Assembly: GCF_025370255.1 (NCBI RefSeq)
Contig: NZ_JAMTCD010000003.1
Location: 172,093-236,092 of the forward strand
From: Shewanella holmiensis
GTDB taxonomy: Bacteria > Pseudomonadota > Gammaproteobacteria > Enterobacterales > Shewanellaceae
Direction: 5' to 3'
DNA length: 64,000 bases
Below the pieces are notes generated by a model that worked only from the letters and a program-made list of their open reading frames with translations, was not told where the DNA came from and ran no database searches. Of this stretch, positions 18,027 to 27,907 are shown in pieces (the first letter of the stretch is position 1; each line of letters starts with the position of its first letter). Made by a program: the position numbers and the translations under genes.

Positions 18027-18359
18027 ATGACAGCTAACGATTTTATTGAAACTAAAGCACCACAACTGGCTTTTTACGGTAAAGCCTTCTTAGATAACCA
18101 ACTAGAATATAAAGAAATTCAACTTTACATGTGGGATGTTCTTGAAGAGTGGCAACACTTAACAGAGATTTCCCCTGCGATGGAATGCCCACAAACTGAC
18201 ACTGAAACCGTATTTTGGTATTTATTACATTGCTTCGACAAATGGCCTGATTGGGCACTTCGAGGTAATCAATTGCTACGCAGCCAAGTGAATGAATGTT
18301 GCGATTACATCAATATTGGCGGTACGTTTCCACAAAGTTGTGTCGGTGTTCGGCCCTAG
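18027..18359 (+). CDS. small conserved hypothetical protein
   Basis: Soluble protein of 110 residues with high tryptophan and cysteine content (WDVLEEWQ, ETVFWYLLHCFDKWPDW, ECCDYINIGG). No signal peptide or membrane segment. The ATG at 18027 has AAGGA 8 nt upstream, so the longer frame from 17988 was rejected. I do not recognise a named domain. It lies between the cyclophilin gene and ampG on the same strand; the spacing on both sides (150-300 bp) suggests its own promoter. Confidence 0.65.
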   Translation: MTANDFIETKAPQLAFYGKAFLDNQLEYKEIQLYMWDVLEEWQHLTEISPAMECPQTDTETVFWYLLHCFDKWPDWALRGNQLLRSQVNECCDYINIGGTFPQSCVGVRP

Positions 18360-18510
18360 CCATTTGGGTACGGTTATAATAACAACACGCCACTTTTGAT
18401 ACTCACTCACAACAACGAGCCATTGATTTAAGCTAAATTAATAATCAATGGCTTGAACCATTCAATCACACCCCGTAAGCTAGCCCTATTGCCTCTTTAG
18501 TCTTGAATTC

Positions 18511-19938
18511 ATGTCGGATATATTAAGTCGTTGTCGTGACCTAGTTGCTGTTTATTATCATAAACGGGTACTTATTTTATTATTGCTTGGCTTTTCAGCG
18601 GGCTTACCGTTAATGCTAGTTTTTTCAACCTTAAGCTTTTGGTTAAGAGAGGCTGGTGTTGATAGGGCTGCCATTGGCTACTTTAGCTGGATAGCACTAA
18701 CATATGCCTTCAAATGGGCTTGGTCGCCGTTAGTTGATCGCATGTCGTTACCTATATTTACCGCTTTTTTTGGCAGGCGTCGAGGATGGATGATCTTCGC
18801 CCAACTGTGCTTAATTGGCTCGATCATAGGCATGTCGATGAGTGATCCTTTAGAGGATCTAGAACGACTTGCCCTTTGTGCCCTGCTATTAGCTTTTGCT
18901 TCTGCTACCCAAGATATTGTTATTGATGCATTTAGAATCGAGTCAGCCCCTGAAAAAATGCAAGCTGCATTAGCAGCCGCTTATCAGGTTGGTTATCGCA
19001 GCGCCATGATCGTCGCCACCGCAGGTGCACTAACTATTGCTGCTTGGGTATCGTCAGATAATCAAGGATACAATCTTGAATCTTGGCAAACTGCGTATTT
19101 CATTATGGCGTTGTTAATGGGAGTCGGTCTGATAACAGCATTGTTTGCCAAAGAGCCGCTTGTTGATACTAAAGAAGCCGATGAAGAAGAGCGCTTGCTA
19201 CAATTGCACTTTTCTGAGCGTTATCCTGATAAAGTTGCTAAGGCTTTTGCATGGATCTACAGCGCCAGTGTGTTGCCATTTAGTGATTTTTTTAGACGTT
19301 ATGGCAAAACGGCCATTTTGATATTGTTGCTGATATCCTGCTACCGAATTTCCGATATTGTCATGGGCGTTATGGCCAATGTGTTTTATGTGGATATGGG
19401 TTTTAGCAAAGAAGAAATCGCTTTTTTAAGTAAAGTATACGGTTTAATCATGACCTTACTCGGAGCAGGGGCGGGTGGCATTTTAGTGATGAAATACGGC
19501 ACGATGCGGATTCTGTTTTTAGGAGCCTTACTAGTTGCCTTAACCAATTTATTGTTTGCGTGGCAAGCCCACATTGGTTACAACGTATCATTTTTAACCT
19601 TTGCTATTTCGGTGGACAATTTTAGTGCCGGCATTGCAACTGCAGCCTTTATTGCCTATTTATCAAAATTAACCAGCAGCGGTTATAGCGCAACTCAATA
19701 TGCGTTATTGTCATCGATTATGATTTTATTCCCCAAATTTATTGCTGGGTTTTCAGGGGAGTACGTCAATGCATTTGGTTATGTAAACTTTTTTATCGCA
19801 GCCAGTTTAATCGGCTTTCCGGTATTGTTATTGATAAGCTTACTTAATAGAGCCAACATCATAGAAGAACAACGCATTGAAGCTAAAGCTAAAGCTAAAA
19901 CTGAAGCTGAAAATGAGCAGGAGTCAGATAAGAAATAA
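18511..19938 (+). CDS. ampG: muropeptide permease AmpG
   Basis: Major-facilitator inner membrane protein that brings anhydromuropeptides from peptidoglycan turnover into the cytoplasm for recycling. The protein is 475 residues with about 12-14 membrane segments. Diagnostic stretches are LGFSAGLPLMLVFSTLSFWL, ATQDIVIDAFRIE and the late SSGYSATQYALLSSI. The C-terminus is an unusual Lys-Ala-Glu repeat tail (EAKAKAKTEAENEQE) on the cytoplasmic side. It is well separated from its neighbours. Confidence 0.92.
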   Translation: MSDILSRCRDLVAVYYHKRVLILLLLGFSAGLPLMLVFSTLSFWLREAGVDRAAIGYFSWIALTYAFKWAWSPLVDRMSLPIFTAFFGRRRGWMIFAQLCLIGSIIGMSMSDPLEDLERLALCALLLAFASATQDIVIDAFRIESAPEKMQAALAAAYQVGYRSAMIVATAGALTIAAWVSSDNQGYNLESWQTAYFIMALLMGVGLITALFAKEPLVDTKEADEEERLLQLHFSERYPDKVAKAFAWIYSASVLPFSDFFRRYGKTAILILLLISCYRISDIVMGVMANVFYVDMGFSKEEIAFLSKVYGLIMTLLGAGAGGILVMKYGTMRILFLGALLVALTNLLFAWQAHIGYNVSFLTFAISVDNFSAGIATAAFIAYLSKLTSSGYSATQYALLSSIMILFPKFIAGFSGEYVNAFGYVNFFIAASLIGFPVLLLISLLNRANIIEEQRIEAKAKAKTEAENEQESDKK

Positions 19939-20078
19939 TACGGTGTAAACGCCACAATTTTAGTGAAATTTATGACTCGGCTTTATGAAGATACAATCTA
20001 ACTTCAATCCGCTAGTGGCAAGCGAAAAGCTGACTTAATGATCATAAAGTAGCCTTGTATTATTGAAAGCTAGAACAT

Positions 20079-20110
20079 AAAAACCGACACTTTAATGGTC
20101 GGTTTTTTTT
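20079..20110 (+). terminator. terminator after ampG
   Basis: AAAAACCGAC pairs with GTCGGTTTTT across ACTTTAATG, followed by a T run. It lies 140 nt after the ampG stop. Confidence 0.8.
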
Positions 20111-20262
20111 GTTTAGCGCCCAAGCTAGGGTCTATTGGTCTTTCAAGCTCGTTTTGATAGCAAATTATTGACCATTTATACAAGGTTGGGGCTTTGCAAT
20201 TCAATTATTCTTCTTGATATATATATCACGCCGTAAAAATTGCCAACAAACGCAGTCTGAGG

Positions 20263-20390
20263 GATTCAGCTAAAAACGAATTAAACTGTGTTGAGTGAAT
20301 TTTACTATGTTGCTAGGCTGCACTCCACTCTACATGCTTAATTCGTTTTTTCTCGCACAATATTTCACCGAAAAAGATCAACAGCCGCTA
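20263..20390 (-). repeat. interspersed intergenic repeat, copy 2
   Basis: Read on the minus strand this matches 10315-10408 in ordered blocks (TTGATCTTT, CGAGA, AAAAACGAATTAAGCA, TTCACTCAACA). Here the outer words also form an inverted repeat: AAAAACGAATTAA at 20271-20283 and its complement TTAATTCGTTTTT at 20338-20350. It abuts the yajQ stop codon, as copy 1 abuts the ABC transporter stop. Confidence 0.65.
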
Positions 20391-20873
20391 GTCTTTAAAG
20401 TTATTAAACTGGAAAGGTTGGTCTAATTCAGATTCACGGGCGATACGCATAACAGCTTGCAGATCATCACGCTTCTTACCAGTGACTCGAATACTGTCAC
20501 CCTGAATGGCTGCCTGCACCTTTAATTTGCTATCTTTAATCAGCTTAACCAATTTTTTAGCCGTTAATGCTTCAATACCTTCTTTAAATTTCACTTTTAA
20601 GGAAAAAGTTTTACCACTGTGAACCGCTTTTTCATCCACCTCCATTGAGGCGGGATCAACATCGCGTTTGCTTAATTGCATGCGTAACATGTCAACTAAC
20701 TGTTTACACTGAAATTCATCTTCAGCAGATAATGTAACCACTAAATCTTTAAGCTCAACATTGGCATTTTTGCCTCGAAAATCAAAGCGCGTGTCTAATT
20801 CACGTTTAGTATTATCGACTGCATTGCGCACTTCTTCTTTTTTAACTTCAGACACAATATCCATTGATGGCAT
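20388..20873 (-). CDS. yajQ: YajQ family nucleotide/cyclic di-GMP-binding protein
   Basis: Cytoplasmic protein of 161 residues starting [20 protein letters not shown] and ending FQFNNFKD, matching E. coli YajQ throughout ([33 protein letters not shown]). Members bind RNA or nucleotides, and some bind cyclic di-GMP and act on transcription factors. Length is standard. In E. coli yajQ sits beside panE; here panE is two genes away on the other strand. Confidence 0.93.
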   Translation of the reverse strand: MPSMDIVSEVKKEEVRNAVDNTKRELDTRFDFRGKNANVELKDLVVTLSAEDEFQCKQLVDMLRMQLSKRDVDPASMEVDEKAVHSGKTFSLKVKFKEGIEALTAKKLVKLIKDSKLKVQAAIQGDSIRVTGKKRDDLQAVMRIARESELDQPFQFNNFKD

Positions 20874-20996
20874 AAGAAACCTTAACTAAAACTGGGGAAA
20901 TTTAATCTATTTTAACGCAATAATGGGCTTTTAGGCGAGATAGACACGGAATATAGATGACTTTAAGCACGAGTTTTCTTATGATGGGGCAAATTT

Positions 20997-21395
20997 TTGC
21001 TAAGCCTCAAGGCAGATGTAACACTTGTGATAAATTATCGGAACTTTTTTAAGCTAGCGTTACTGGTAGCGGTTTTAGTAACCAGCTACTTAGTTTTCTC
21101 AAAACCTAATTATCCGCAAACGTTCCAACATATGGATAAAGTTGGCCACTTAGGTAGTTTCTTCGGCTTAGCATTCCTGGCGCATTATGCATTTAAACCC
21201 AAATGGTATTATTTGTTCGGGGTATTGGCTGGCTATGCCATGTTAATTGAAATTGTTCAATCCAGATTACCTTATCGCAGTGCTTCAATTGGTGATGTTA
21301 TCGCTGATTTAGCAGGAATAGTGTTGTTTTACCTACTTAACTTCAGCTTTGTGCAATATAAAAAGCTTAAAGCTAAGTCTAGTCACCCTAAGTAA
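20997..21395 (+). CDS. VanZ-like family membrane protein
   Basis: About 120-132 residues with four hydrophobic segments. The words HMDKVGHLGSFFGLAFL, IEIVQSRLPYRSASIGDVIAD and ADLAGI are typical of the VanZ-like fold (conserved His, Glu and Asp around the membrane). Function is unknown outside glycopeptide resistance clusters; it is not evidence of resistance here. The start is uncertain: TTG at 20997 has GGGG upstream, and GTG at 21027 would give a more typical N-terminus. It is followed by panE after 14 bp, probably in one transcript. Confidence 0.75.
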   Translation: MLSLKADVTLVINYRNFFKLALLVAVLVTSYLVFSKPNYPQTFQHMDKVGHLGSFFGLAFLAHYAFKPKWYYLFGVLAGYAMLIEIVQSRLPYRSASIGDVIADLAGIVLFYLLNFSFVQYKKLKAKSSHPK

Positions 21396-21409
21396 TCGGC
21401 CCAATTCTG

Positions 21410-22351
21410 ATGACAAAACATAGAATTGGCGTCGTTGGTGCTGGTGCTATTGGGCAATTAATATTCCAGCAATTATCAACAAGTACATCACCCCTACCGA
21501 ATAAACTCTCGGTACAATTAATTTGCCGCGAATCCGAATCGCAGCAGCAAACCTTATTTTTTACCAATATAAATCATGCTGTTCAGCACAAAATGATTAC
21601 GGTACTTGGGCAACACACCCCTAAAATCAAAAAACTTGATGTCATTATTGTGTGCGTAAAAGCCTATCAAGTTGATGATCTGATCGATGCCTTACTACCA
21701 ACGCTGGCACAAAACTGCCATATTATCTTATTACACAACGGCATGGGGCCTCATATCTCTTTAGCCCGAAAACTATCAGATTATCCGCAAATGGGGTTAA
21801 GTTTAGCAACAACCTCTCAAGGGGCTCTTCGCTCGGCTAAATGGCAAATTACTCATACTGGTATAGGGCAAACAACCCTAGGTCATTATTCAGGATTAGC
21901 ACTTAAACAACCACTTAAAGAAGCTATTTTAGAGGCGATCCCTAATGCCAGTTGGCATGATCATATTCTTAGTGCTTTATGGCAAAAACTCGTCATAAAT
22001 TGCGCCATTAACCCACTAACCGCATTTTATCAGTGCAAAAATGGTCAATTAGCAAATGATGAATATAAAGCCGAAATTACGCAGATTATTACAGAATGCA
22101 TTATCGTCGCTAAAGCCGATAATGTTGAACTTGATGATCTTGCTTGCCATGAACTTGTTTATCAAGTGATAACGCTAACCAGTAATAATCTGTCTTCAAT
22201 GTACCAAGACATTTATCATCAGCGTCAAACTGAAATTGACTATATTAGCGGTTACATTGTCGCTCGAGGTACGCACCATAATATTAATGTGCCGGCCAAT
22301 ACTCTTAATTTACAGCGTATAAAAAGCCTTGAAACAAAATATCAGCAATAA
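21410..22351 (+). CDS. panE: 2-dehydropantoate 2-reductase family protein
   Basis: NADPH-dependent ketopantoate reductase for pantothenate (vitamin B5, CoA) synthesis. The protein is 313 residues, starting with the Rossmann motif GVVGAGAIGQL; the catalytic-lysine region is IVCVKAYQVDD and later LWQKLVINCAINPLTAF, with a C-terminal IDYISGYI motif. All of these are family hallmarks. It is close downstream of the VanZ-like gene and convergent with the EamA gene, only 2 bp apart. Confidence 0.9.
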   Translation: MTKHRIGVVGAGAIGQLIFQQLSTSTSPLPNKLSVQLICRESESQQQTLFFTNINHAVQHKMITVLGQHTPKIKKLDVIIVCVKAYQVDDLIDALLPTLAQNCHIILLHNGMGPHISLARKLSDYPQMGLSLATTSQGALRSAKWQITHTGIGQTTLGHYSGLALKQPLKEAILEAIPNASWHDHILSALWQKLVINCAINPLTAFYQCKNGQLANDEYKAEITQIITECIIVAKADNVELDDLACHELVYQVITLTSNNLSSMYQDIYHQRQTEIDYISGYIVARGTHHNINVPANTLNLQRIKSLETKYQQ

Positions 22352-22353
22352 AG

Positions 22354-23226
22354 CTAATTCCACATGACTAAAATTGCCGCAACGGCAATCAGCAGTAACC
22401 CCAGCATATCGTTCACTTTCACCTTTTGCTTAAGCCAAAAACTGGCGATCAACATCATGAAGAACACCTCTATTTGCCCAAGTGTTTTTACATAGGGTAC
22501 AGCCTGTAAAGACATTGCCGTAAACCAACCTATTGAGCCAATACAACTGGTTATACTGATCAGTAAAGTTAATTTAGGCCGTTTAAATAAATCAGTTAAC
22601 GTCAGTTTGTCATAAACCAACAAATATCCAACCAGTAAAAGCGTTTGCAAGCTGATCACCGCCAACAATACCCAAGCAGCACCATGAGGGAAAGGCGCAT
22701 CAAGTTGTAAGCTAGCTTCTCGTACCCACAGCGACGTCAACGCAAAAGCGCTACCACAGGCTAAACCAAGTAATACTGTTTTGATGGATAACTGCTTAAA
22801 GCCTTGCTTAGCACTTAATAGCATAATGGCGATACCGCCTATAACCACGCCCAACCAACCGAGTAAAGTCAACTGGGTGCCAAAGAACAACACGCCTAAA
22901 ATTGCCGCGACCAATGCCTCACTTTTTGCCAGCCCTGCCCCGACCGCAAAATTTTGCATTTTAAACAGTTTAACCATCAAACCTGTGGCCAAGATTTGCA
23001 TCAAAGATGCACCAATCACAAATAGACAAAAAGAGAAATTAAAATAGGGGATCTCAGTGGGTTGCCACTGATACAAACTGAATAGATAAAAAAGCGCTAT
23101 AGGACCAGCCCAGATAAAGCGGGCCAATGTGACACCAGCAATGTTAACCTCTTGGCTTAATTGGCTTTGAAATGCATTGCGCCAAGCCTGCATAAAAGCG
23201 GCAAGTACCGTAAAAGCTATCCACAT
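22354..23226 (-). CDS. EamA/DMT family transporter
   Basis: Inner membrane protein of 290 residues with ten predicted hydrophobic segments in two EamA repeats (about 5-140 and 150-290). It opens with WIAFTVLAAFMQAWRNAFQS. Drug/metabolite exporters of this type move amino acids or other small metabolites; the substrate is unknown. It lies 66 bp downstream of kdsA on the same strand but is cut off from it by a terminator. Confidence 0.85.
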   Translation of the reverse strand: MWIAFTVLAAFMQAWRNAFQSQLSQEVNIAGVTLARFIWAGPIALFYLFSLYQWQPTEIPYFNFSFCLFVIGASLMQILATGLMVKLFKMQNFAVGAGLAKSEALVAAILGVLFFGTQLTLLGWLGVVIGGIAIMLLSAKQGFKQLSIKTVLLGLACGSAFALTSLWVREASLQLDAPFPHGAAWVLLAVISLQTLLLVGYLLVYDKLTLTDLFKRPKLTLLISITSCIGSIGWFTAMSLQAVPYVKTLGQIEVFFMMLIASFWLKQKVKVNDMLGLLLIAVAAILVMWN

Positions 23227-23255
23227 TACCTATTCGTCCTTGTGCATTTATCTAT

Positions 23256-23282
23256 AAAAAAGCCCTGAATGTTCAGGGCTTT
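23256..23282 (-). terminator. terminator after kdsA
   Basis: AAAGCCCTGAA / TTCAGGGCTTT with a 2-nt loop. On the minus strand it ends in a T run. It sits between kdsA and the EamA gene. Confidence 0.8.
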
Positions 23283-23292
23283 AGATAGTAGA

Positions 23293-24144
<852 letters not shown>

Positions 24145-24161
24145 TTAACCTTCTTAGCGAA

Positions 24162-25409
24162 TTACGCGCCAATAATTTGTAAAAACTGACCACATAGCCA
24201 AGCCATGTAAGTACCTAATGCATAACCTAATACTGCCAGTAATACCCCAACCGGGGCGAGAGCTGGATGGAATGCTGCAGCCACGACCGGCGCAGAAGCT
24301 GCACCACCAACGTTAGCTTGACTGCCTACCGCCATATAAAACAATGGCGCTTTAATTAATTTAGCGACTAAGAGCATAAATCCTGCGTGTACCAGCATCC
24401 ATACAATACCCACTAAAAAGTAAATGGGGGTATCCATTATTTTAGTCACATCCATATGTAAACCAATAGTCGCAACTAAGATGTATAAAAATGCTGTTGC
24501 CACTTTAGATGCGCCTGCTGCTTCTAAGTGCCTCACAGGGCTAAATGACATAGCTAAGCCGACTGTCGTCACTATCACCACTAACCAAAAAAACTTTGAC
24601 GTTAAACTGTAATCTGCAGTCCATGGATAATTGGTTTCAAAGAACGGCCCTAAAAAGTCAGCAGCCAAATGGGCAAAACCGGTAATACTAAAACCAACAG
24701 CAACGATCATCATTAAATCGCGTTGACTAGGAATGCGAGCATTTTCTGCCTGATACTTTTCAACCTTAGCTTTAAGCACTTCAATGGCACGGGTATCTGC
24801 GCCCGTTTTAGCATCAATCTCTTTGGCTTTAGATGCCATAAATAATAGCACTGCCATCCAAATATTGGCGACAATCACATCAACAGTCACCATCACAGAA
24901 AATATTTCACCGCCAACATCATAAATTTCTTTCATAGCAGCTTGGTTAGCTCCACCACCAATCCAGCTACCCGCAAGTGTTGTCATTCCCCGCCAAACCG
25001 CGTCTGGGCCATTGTTACCAATTAGCGTAGGGTCGATAAATGAAACCAGTAACAAAGCAATCGGCCCACCAATAACAATACCGACAGTACCAGTTAAAAA
25101 CATGATGACGGCTTTAGGCCCCAGACCTAAAATAGCCTTTAAATCAACGCTGAGAATTAGTAGCACTAAGCATGCAGGTAAAAGATAGCGCGATGCAACA
25201 AAATACAATTGCGATGCATGACCGTCAACAACCCCAAATGTATTCAGTAGAGAGGGCAAGAAGTAGCACAATAACAGTGCAGGTATAAACTTATAGAATT
25301 TTTGCCAAAAAGGATGTGGCGAAGAACTAGTGTAAAATACAAAACCCAAAATGGCAGCGAGCAAACCCAGTGCGGTGGCGTCATTCGTGACCAGTGCAGA
25401 CGTCGTCAT
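24162..25409 (-). CDS. DUF819 family membrane protein
   Basis: The protein is 415 residues with about ten to twelve membrane segments. The words GSWIGGGANQAAMKEIYDVG and the late GSQANVGGAASAPVVAAAFHP repeat the same GG(A)N/GGAAS theme in each half, as in inverted-repeat transporters. DUF819 (YjcL type) has no confirmed substrate. A GGGAGAG ribosome binding site precedes the ATG. It is the first gene of a two-gene unit with kdsA. Confidence 0.85.
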   Translation of the reverse strand: MTTSALVTNDATALGLLAAILGFVFYTSSSPHPFWQKFYKFIPALLLCYFLPSLLNTFGVVDGHASQLYFVASRYLLPACLVLLILSVDLKAILGLGPKAVIMFLTGTVGIVIGGPIALLLVSFIDPTLIGNNGPDAVWRGMTTLAGSWIGGGANQAAMKEIYDVGGEIFSVMVTVDVIVANIWMAVLLFMASKAKEIDAKTGADTRAIEVLKAKVEKYQAENARIPSQRDLMMIVAVGFSITGFAHLAADFLGPFFETNYPWTADYSLTSKFFWLVVIVTTVGLAMSFSPVRHLEAAGASKVATAFLYILVATIGLHMDVTKIMDTPIYFLVGIVWMLVHAGFMLLVAKLIKAPLFYMAVGSQANVGGAASAPVVAAAFHPALAPVGVLLAVLGYALGTYMAWLCGQFLQIIGA

Positions 25410-25680
25410 GCAATTCTCTCCCTTGCAAATGCAGTGTAAAAGCGATTTTCGCTTAAATTATTTTATTATTTTTTTACTGTTTATTTTTATTCTAATGGCT
25501 AAACAATAATCACCATATGGGTGAAATAAGATTATTTAGCCAATAAAGTCAGTTGATATTTTATTGTAAACTGGCTTCATACTTAACTGTATGTGGCTTT
25601 ACCACACTTTTATCAAGGCGAGATGCTGACAACAAATTGCAAACACCAAATGATAAAAGAGTGACATGCTAAAACCACGT
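25410..25680. promoter_or_regulatory. leader/promoter region of the DUF819-kdsA unit
   Basis: Noncoding. It contains two small palindromes: AAGCGATTTTCGCTT near 25440, and CACC-ATATG-GGTG at about 25512-25524. No exact promoter could be fixed. I make no claim as to which regulator, if any, binds. Confidence 0.35.
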
Positions 25681-25723
25681 CCTTTTCAAATACAGGTATT
25701 GGTACCTCTGTATATTAAAAGGA
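25681..25723. repeat. imperfect stem-loop
   Basis: CCTTTT-AATACAG-GTA on the left pairs with TAC-CTGTAT-AAAAGG on the right, with small bulges. It lies between the sirB1 terminator and the DUF819 promoter region. It could be a second hairpin backing up the terminator. Confidence 0.45.
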
Positions 25724-25732
25724 GGATATCAT

Positions 25733-25764
25733 AACAAATCAGGCTCAAAAGAGCCTGATTTGTT
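25733..25764 (-). terminator. terminator at the end of the hemA-sirB1 operon
   Basis: A perfect 14-bp stem (AACAAATCAGGCTC / GAGCCTGATTTGTT) with loop AAAA, overlapping the sirB1 stop codon by 2 nt. The T-rich arm on the minus strand is part of the stem, so its strength is uncertain. Confidence 0.65.
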
Positions 25765-26551
25765 AATGATAAATTTGTGAATGTTGGCTAAGTTCCTTTA
25801 ACTGCATTTTAACCAATTCAATGACAGGATCATGCGGACTATTATCAATAAAATGCTGCAGATCTGACATAGCCACTTTTATACAGCCTAATTGCTGAGC
25901 AATAAAAGCACGTTCCCGGTTAAGGTGCACATCGTCAGGATGCCATTGCAACAATAAATTACAGCATTCCATTGCCTGCTCATATTTTTGGCTAACAATA
26001 CAACCTGCTTTTAATTCATGAAGCATACGGCTAATTAAACGCTTTAACGTGGCAGGCTTAATATGGCTCGGCTTCAATTTCGCCGCATTACCAAGCTCGC
26101 CACGCACTAAAGAGTGTAATTGATGTCGACTTAGCTCTTTACCTGTTAATGGATCAAAGTAACTGATTTTATCATTCAATAAGCTACGCAACACCGTTTG
26201 CCCTGGCAGTAATACGGCATCTAAAGGTAAATCTAGCTGCTTTGCTAACAGCACCAATAAAGTGGCAAGCGTAGTACTATTACCCTGTCTTTTTAACACG
26301 CAATAACACAGATCAGCCGCTTCCACGCTGAAGTAATCATCCCGTGCTTGAAAGCCTAAATCATTATAAAACCAATTAAATAGTCTTTGTAAGCGCGCAT
26401 TTTGATCGACTACATAATGGCTCAATACTGAGCCTGCAATTTCATACCATGCCCATAAGGCCGGTTGTGCGCGAGAAAAACCTAAATGTTCAGAAAGCTC
26501 AAATGCAGTTTCAGGTATAGAAACTGCATCATCAAGTTGAAGTTTTGCCAT
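25763..26551 (-). CDS. sirB1: SirB1 family protein (transglutaminase-like, TPR)
   Basis: The protein is 262 residues. The N-terminal half is the transglutaminase-like SirB1 domain (SVEAADLCYCVLKRQGNSTT, LATLLVLLAKQLDLPLDAVLLPG); the C-terminal 90 residues form TPR-like helices. Originally named for an effect on Salmonella invasion; the biochemical role is unknown. It follows sirB2 by 10 bp and closes the hemA operon, as in E. coli. Confidence 0.85.
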   Translation of the reverse strand: MAKLQLDDAVSIPETAFELSEHLGFSRAQPALWAWYEIAGSVLSHYVVDQNARLQRLFNWFYNDLGFQARDDYFSVEAADLCYCVLKRQGNSTTLATLLVLLAKQLDLPLDAVLLPGQTVLRSLLNDKISYFDPLTGKELSRHQLHSLVRGELGNAAKLKPSHIKPATLKRLISRMLHELKAGCIVSQKYEQAMECCNLLLQWHPDDVHLNRERAFIAQQLGCIKVAMSDLQHFIDNSPHDPVIELVKMQLKELSQHSQIYH

Positions 26552-26561
26552 TAAAAATCAA

Positions 26562-26957
26562 TTAACCCATTAATACGACTTGTTTAAAATGAGCCAGCTT
26601 GGCCGCTAACACTAACCAACCGATTGCACCAATAAAGGCGAAAAACTTGAACAGTTTATTTCGGTTAGATTTAAGTGCCATGATCCCTAATACAATATAT
26701 GCCACAACACAGATGATTTTTTCGGTCATCCATGGATCCACAAACGGATACTGCTTGATCATAAAGCAAAGTGTAAAGCCTGACACTAATAAGAAAGTAT
26801 CAATTACATGCGGTGCCACTTTAAGAAACTTTCTATCCATAAGCGGTGATTGACGAATATGCAGTACAAAGCGCAAAATAAAAAACGCAACGCTCAAAGC
26901 AATAAACATTAAATGTGTATGTTTTACCGCCGGATATAAACTGTAAAATGTTTCCAT
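26562..26957 (-). CDS. sirB2: SirB2 family membrane protein
   Basis: Inner membrane protein of 131 residues with four hydrophobic segments and the conserved HTHLMFIALSVAFFILRF start and KVAPHVIDTFLLVSG motif of SirB2. Function unknown. It lies between prmC (86 bp upstream) and sirB1 in the conserved hemA-prfA-prmC-sirB2-sirB1 order. Confidence 0.88.
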   Translation of the reverse strand: METFYSLYPAVKHTHLMFIALSVAFFILRFVLHIRQSPLMDRKFLKVAPHVIDTFLLVSGFTLCFMIKQYPFVDPWMTEKIICVVAYIVLGIMALKSNRNKLFKFFAFIGAIGWLVLAAKLAHFKQVVLMG

Positions 26958-27043
26958 TATTGTGTTCTCAGTTAGGCATAAATAAAATAGCGGCTAGTTT
27001 ACTCGATAAACTAACCGCTTTCCAATAGCATTGGGTTCGATCA

Positions 27044-27898
27044 CTAATCAGTCCATGTACCTATAGTGCAGCGATCGTTACTGCCAAAATCACGCACTGT
27101 CGCGACCTCTTTGTAACCTAAATCAATCAATTTCTGTCTCACCTTTATCGCTTGTTGGTAGCCGTGTTCAAGCAATAAAAAACCACCAGTCAATAAATGC
27201 TCACGGGCTTTATCAGCGATATGATAAAGATCGGCATAACCCTCATCGGCAGCCGTTAACGCACTTTGCGGTTCAAAGCGAACATCGCCCATGTGTAAAT
27301 GTTCATCTTGCTCGTCAATATAAGGCGGATTAGAGACAATCAAATCAAAGTCTCTATCTTTGACAGCACTAAACCAATCAGATTGTAAAATCTCGACTTG
27401 TTCAAGATTCAAATTTGCGCGGTTTGCTTTGGCTAGCGCTACCGCCTCAGGAACTTTATCTATCGCGGTAATGCGCCATTTAGGATTTTCATGGGCAAGA
27501 GATAATGCAATAGCACCAGTACCTGTGCCTAAGTCCAACACTCTAGCATTAAATCGCACATCAAGATTGAGGGCGGTTTCAACTAAAATTTCAGTATCTG
27601 GGCGCGGAATGAGTGTCGACTCATTAACAATAAAAGGTAACGACCAAAATTCACGCTCGCCGATAATATGCGCAACTGGCATACCTTGTTGGCGTTTTTT
27701 GATCATTTGCTGAAAGTTTTTAAATTGCTCGACCGTCAATGTCTTTTCAGGCCAAGTATATAAAAAACTACGTGATTTATTGAGGCAATGAACCAGCAAT
27801 GCCTCTGCATCCACATGAGCAGATTCAGAGGTTGAGGCCAGTTGTGAAAAAGCCCATTGTTGGGCTTCAACTATTGTGGAATAGGATGACTGGGGCAA
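27044..27898 (-). CDS. prmC: release factor glutamine methyltransferase
   Basis: Methylates the glutamine of the GGQ motif in release factors RF1 and RF2, boosting termination. The protein is 284 residues with SAM motif VLDLGTGTGAIALSLA, the NPPYI catalytic motif (IVSNPPYIDEQDEH) and the family's RPDTEILVE stretch. It follows prfA, the gene of its substrate, by 9 bp, so the two are translated from one transcript. Confidence 0.95.
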   Translation of the reverse strand: MPQSSYSTIVEAQQWAFSQLASTSESAHVDAEALLVHCLNKSRSFLYTWPEKTLTVEQFKNFQQMIKKRQQGMPVAHIIGEREFWSLPFIVNESTLIPRPDTEILVETALNLDVRFNARVLDLGTGTGAIALSLAHENPKWRITAIDKVPEAVALAKANRANLNLEQVEILQSDWFSAVKDRDFDLIVSNPPYIDEQDEHLHMGDVRFEPQSALTAADEGYADLYHIADKAREHLLTGGFLLLEHGYQQAIKVRQKLIDLGYKEVATVRDFGSNDRCTIGTWTD

Positions 27899-27907
27899 GA
27901 GATGTCC

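Noticed and set aside
20997..21395. Glycopeptide resistance gene
   Set aside because: VanZ-like proteins are widespread with no resistance role outside van clusters, and no other van gene is near.
25681..25723. Possible LexA box around CTGTAT
   Set aside because: The spacing and orientation of CTGT and ACAG are wrong for a LexA operator; it is a stem-loop.
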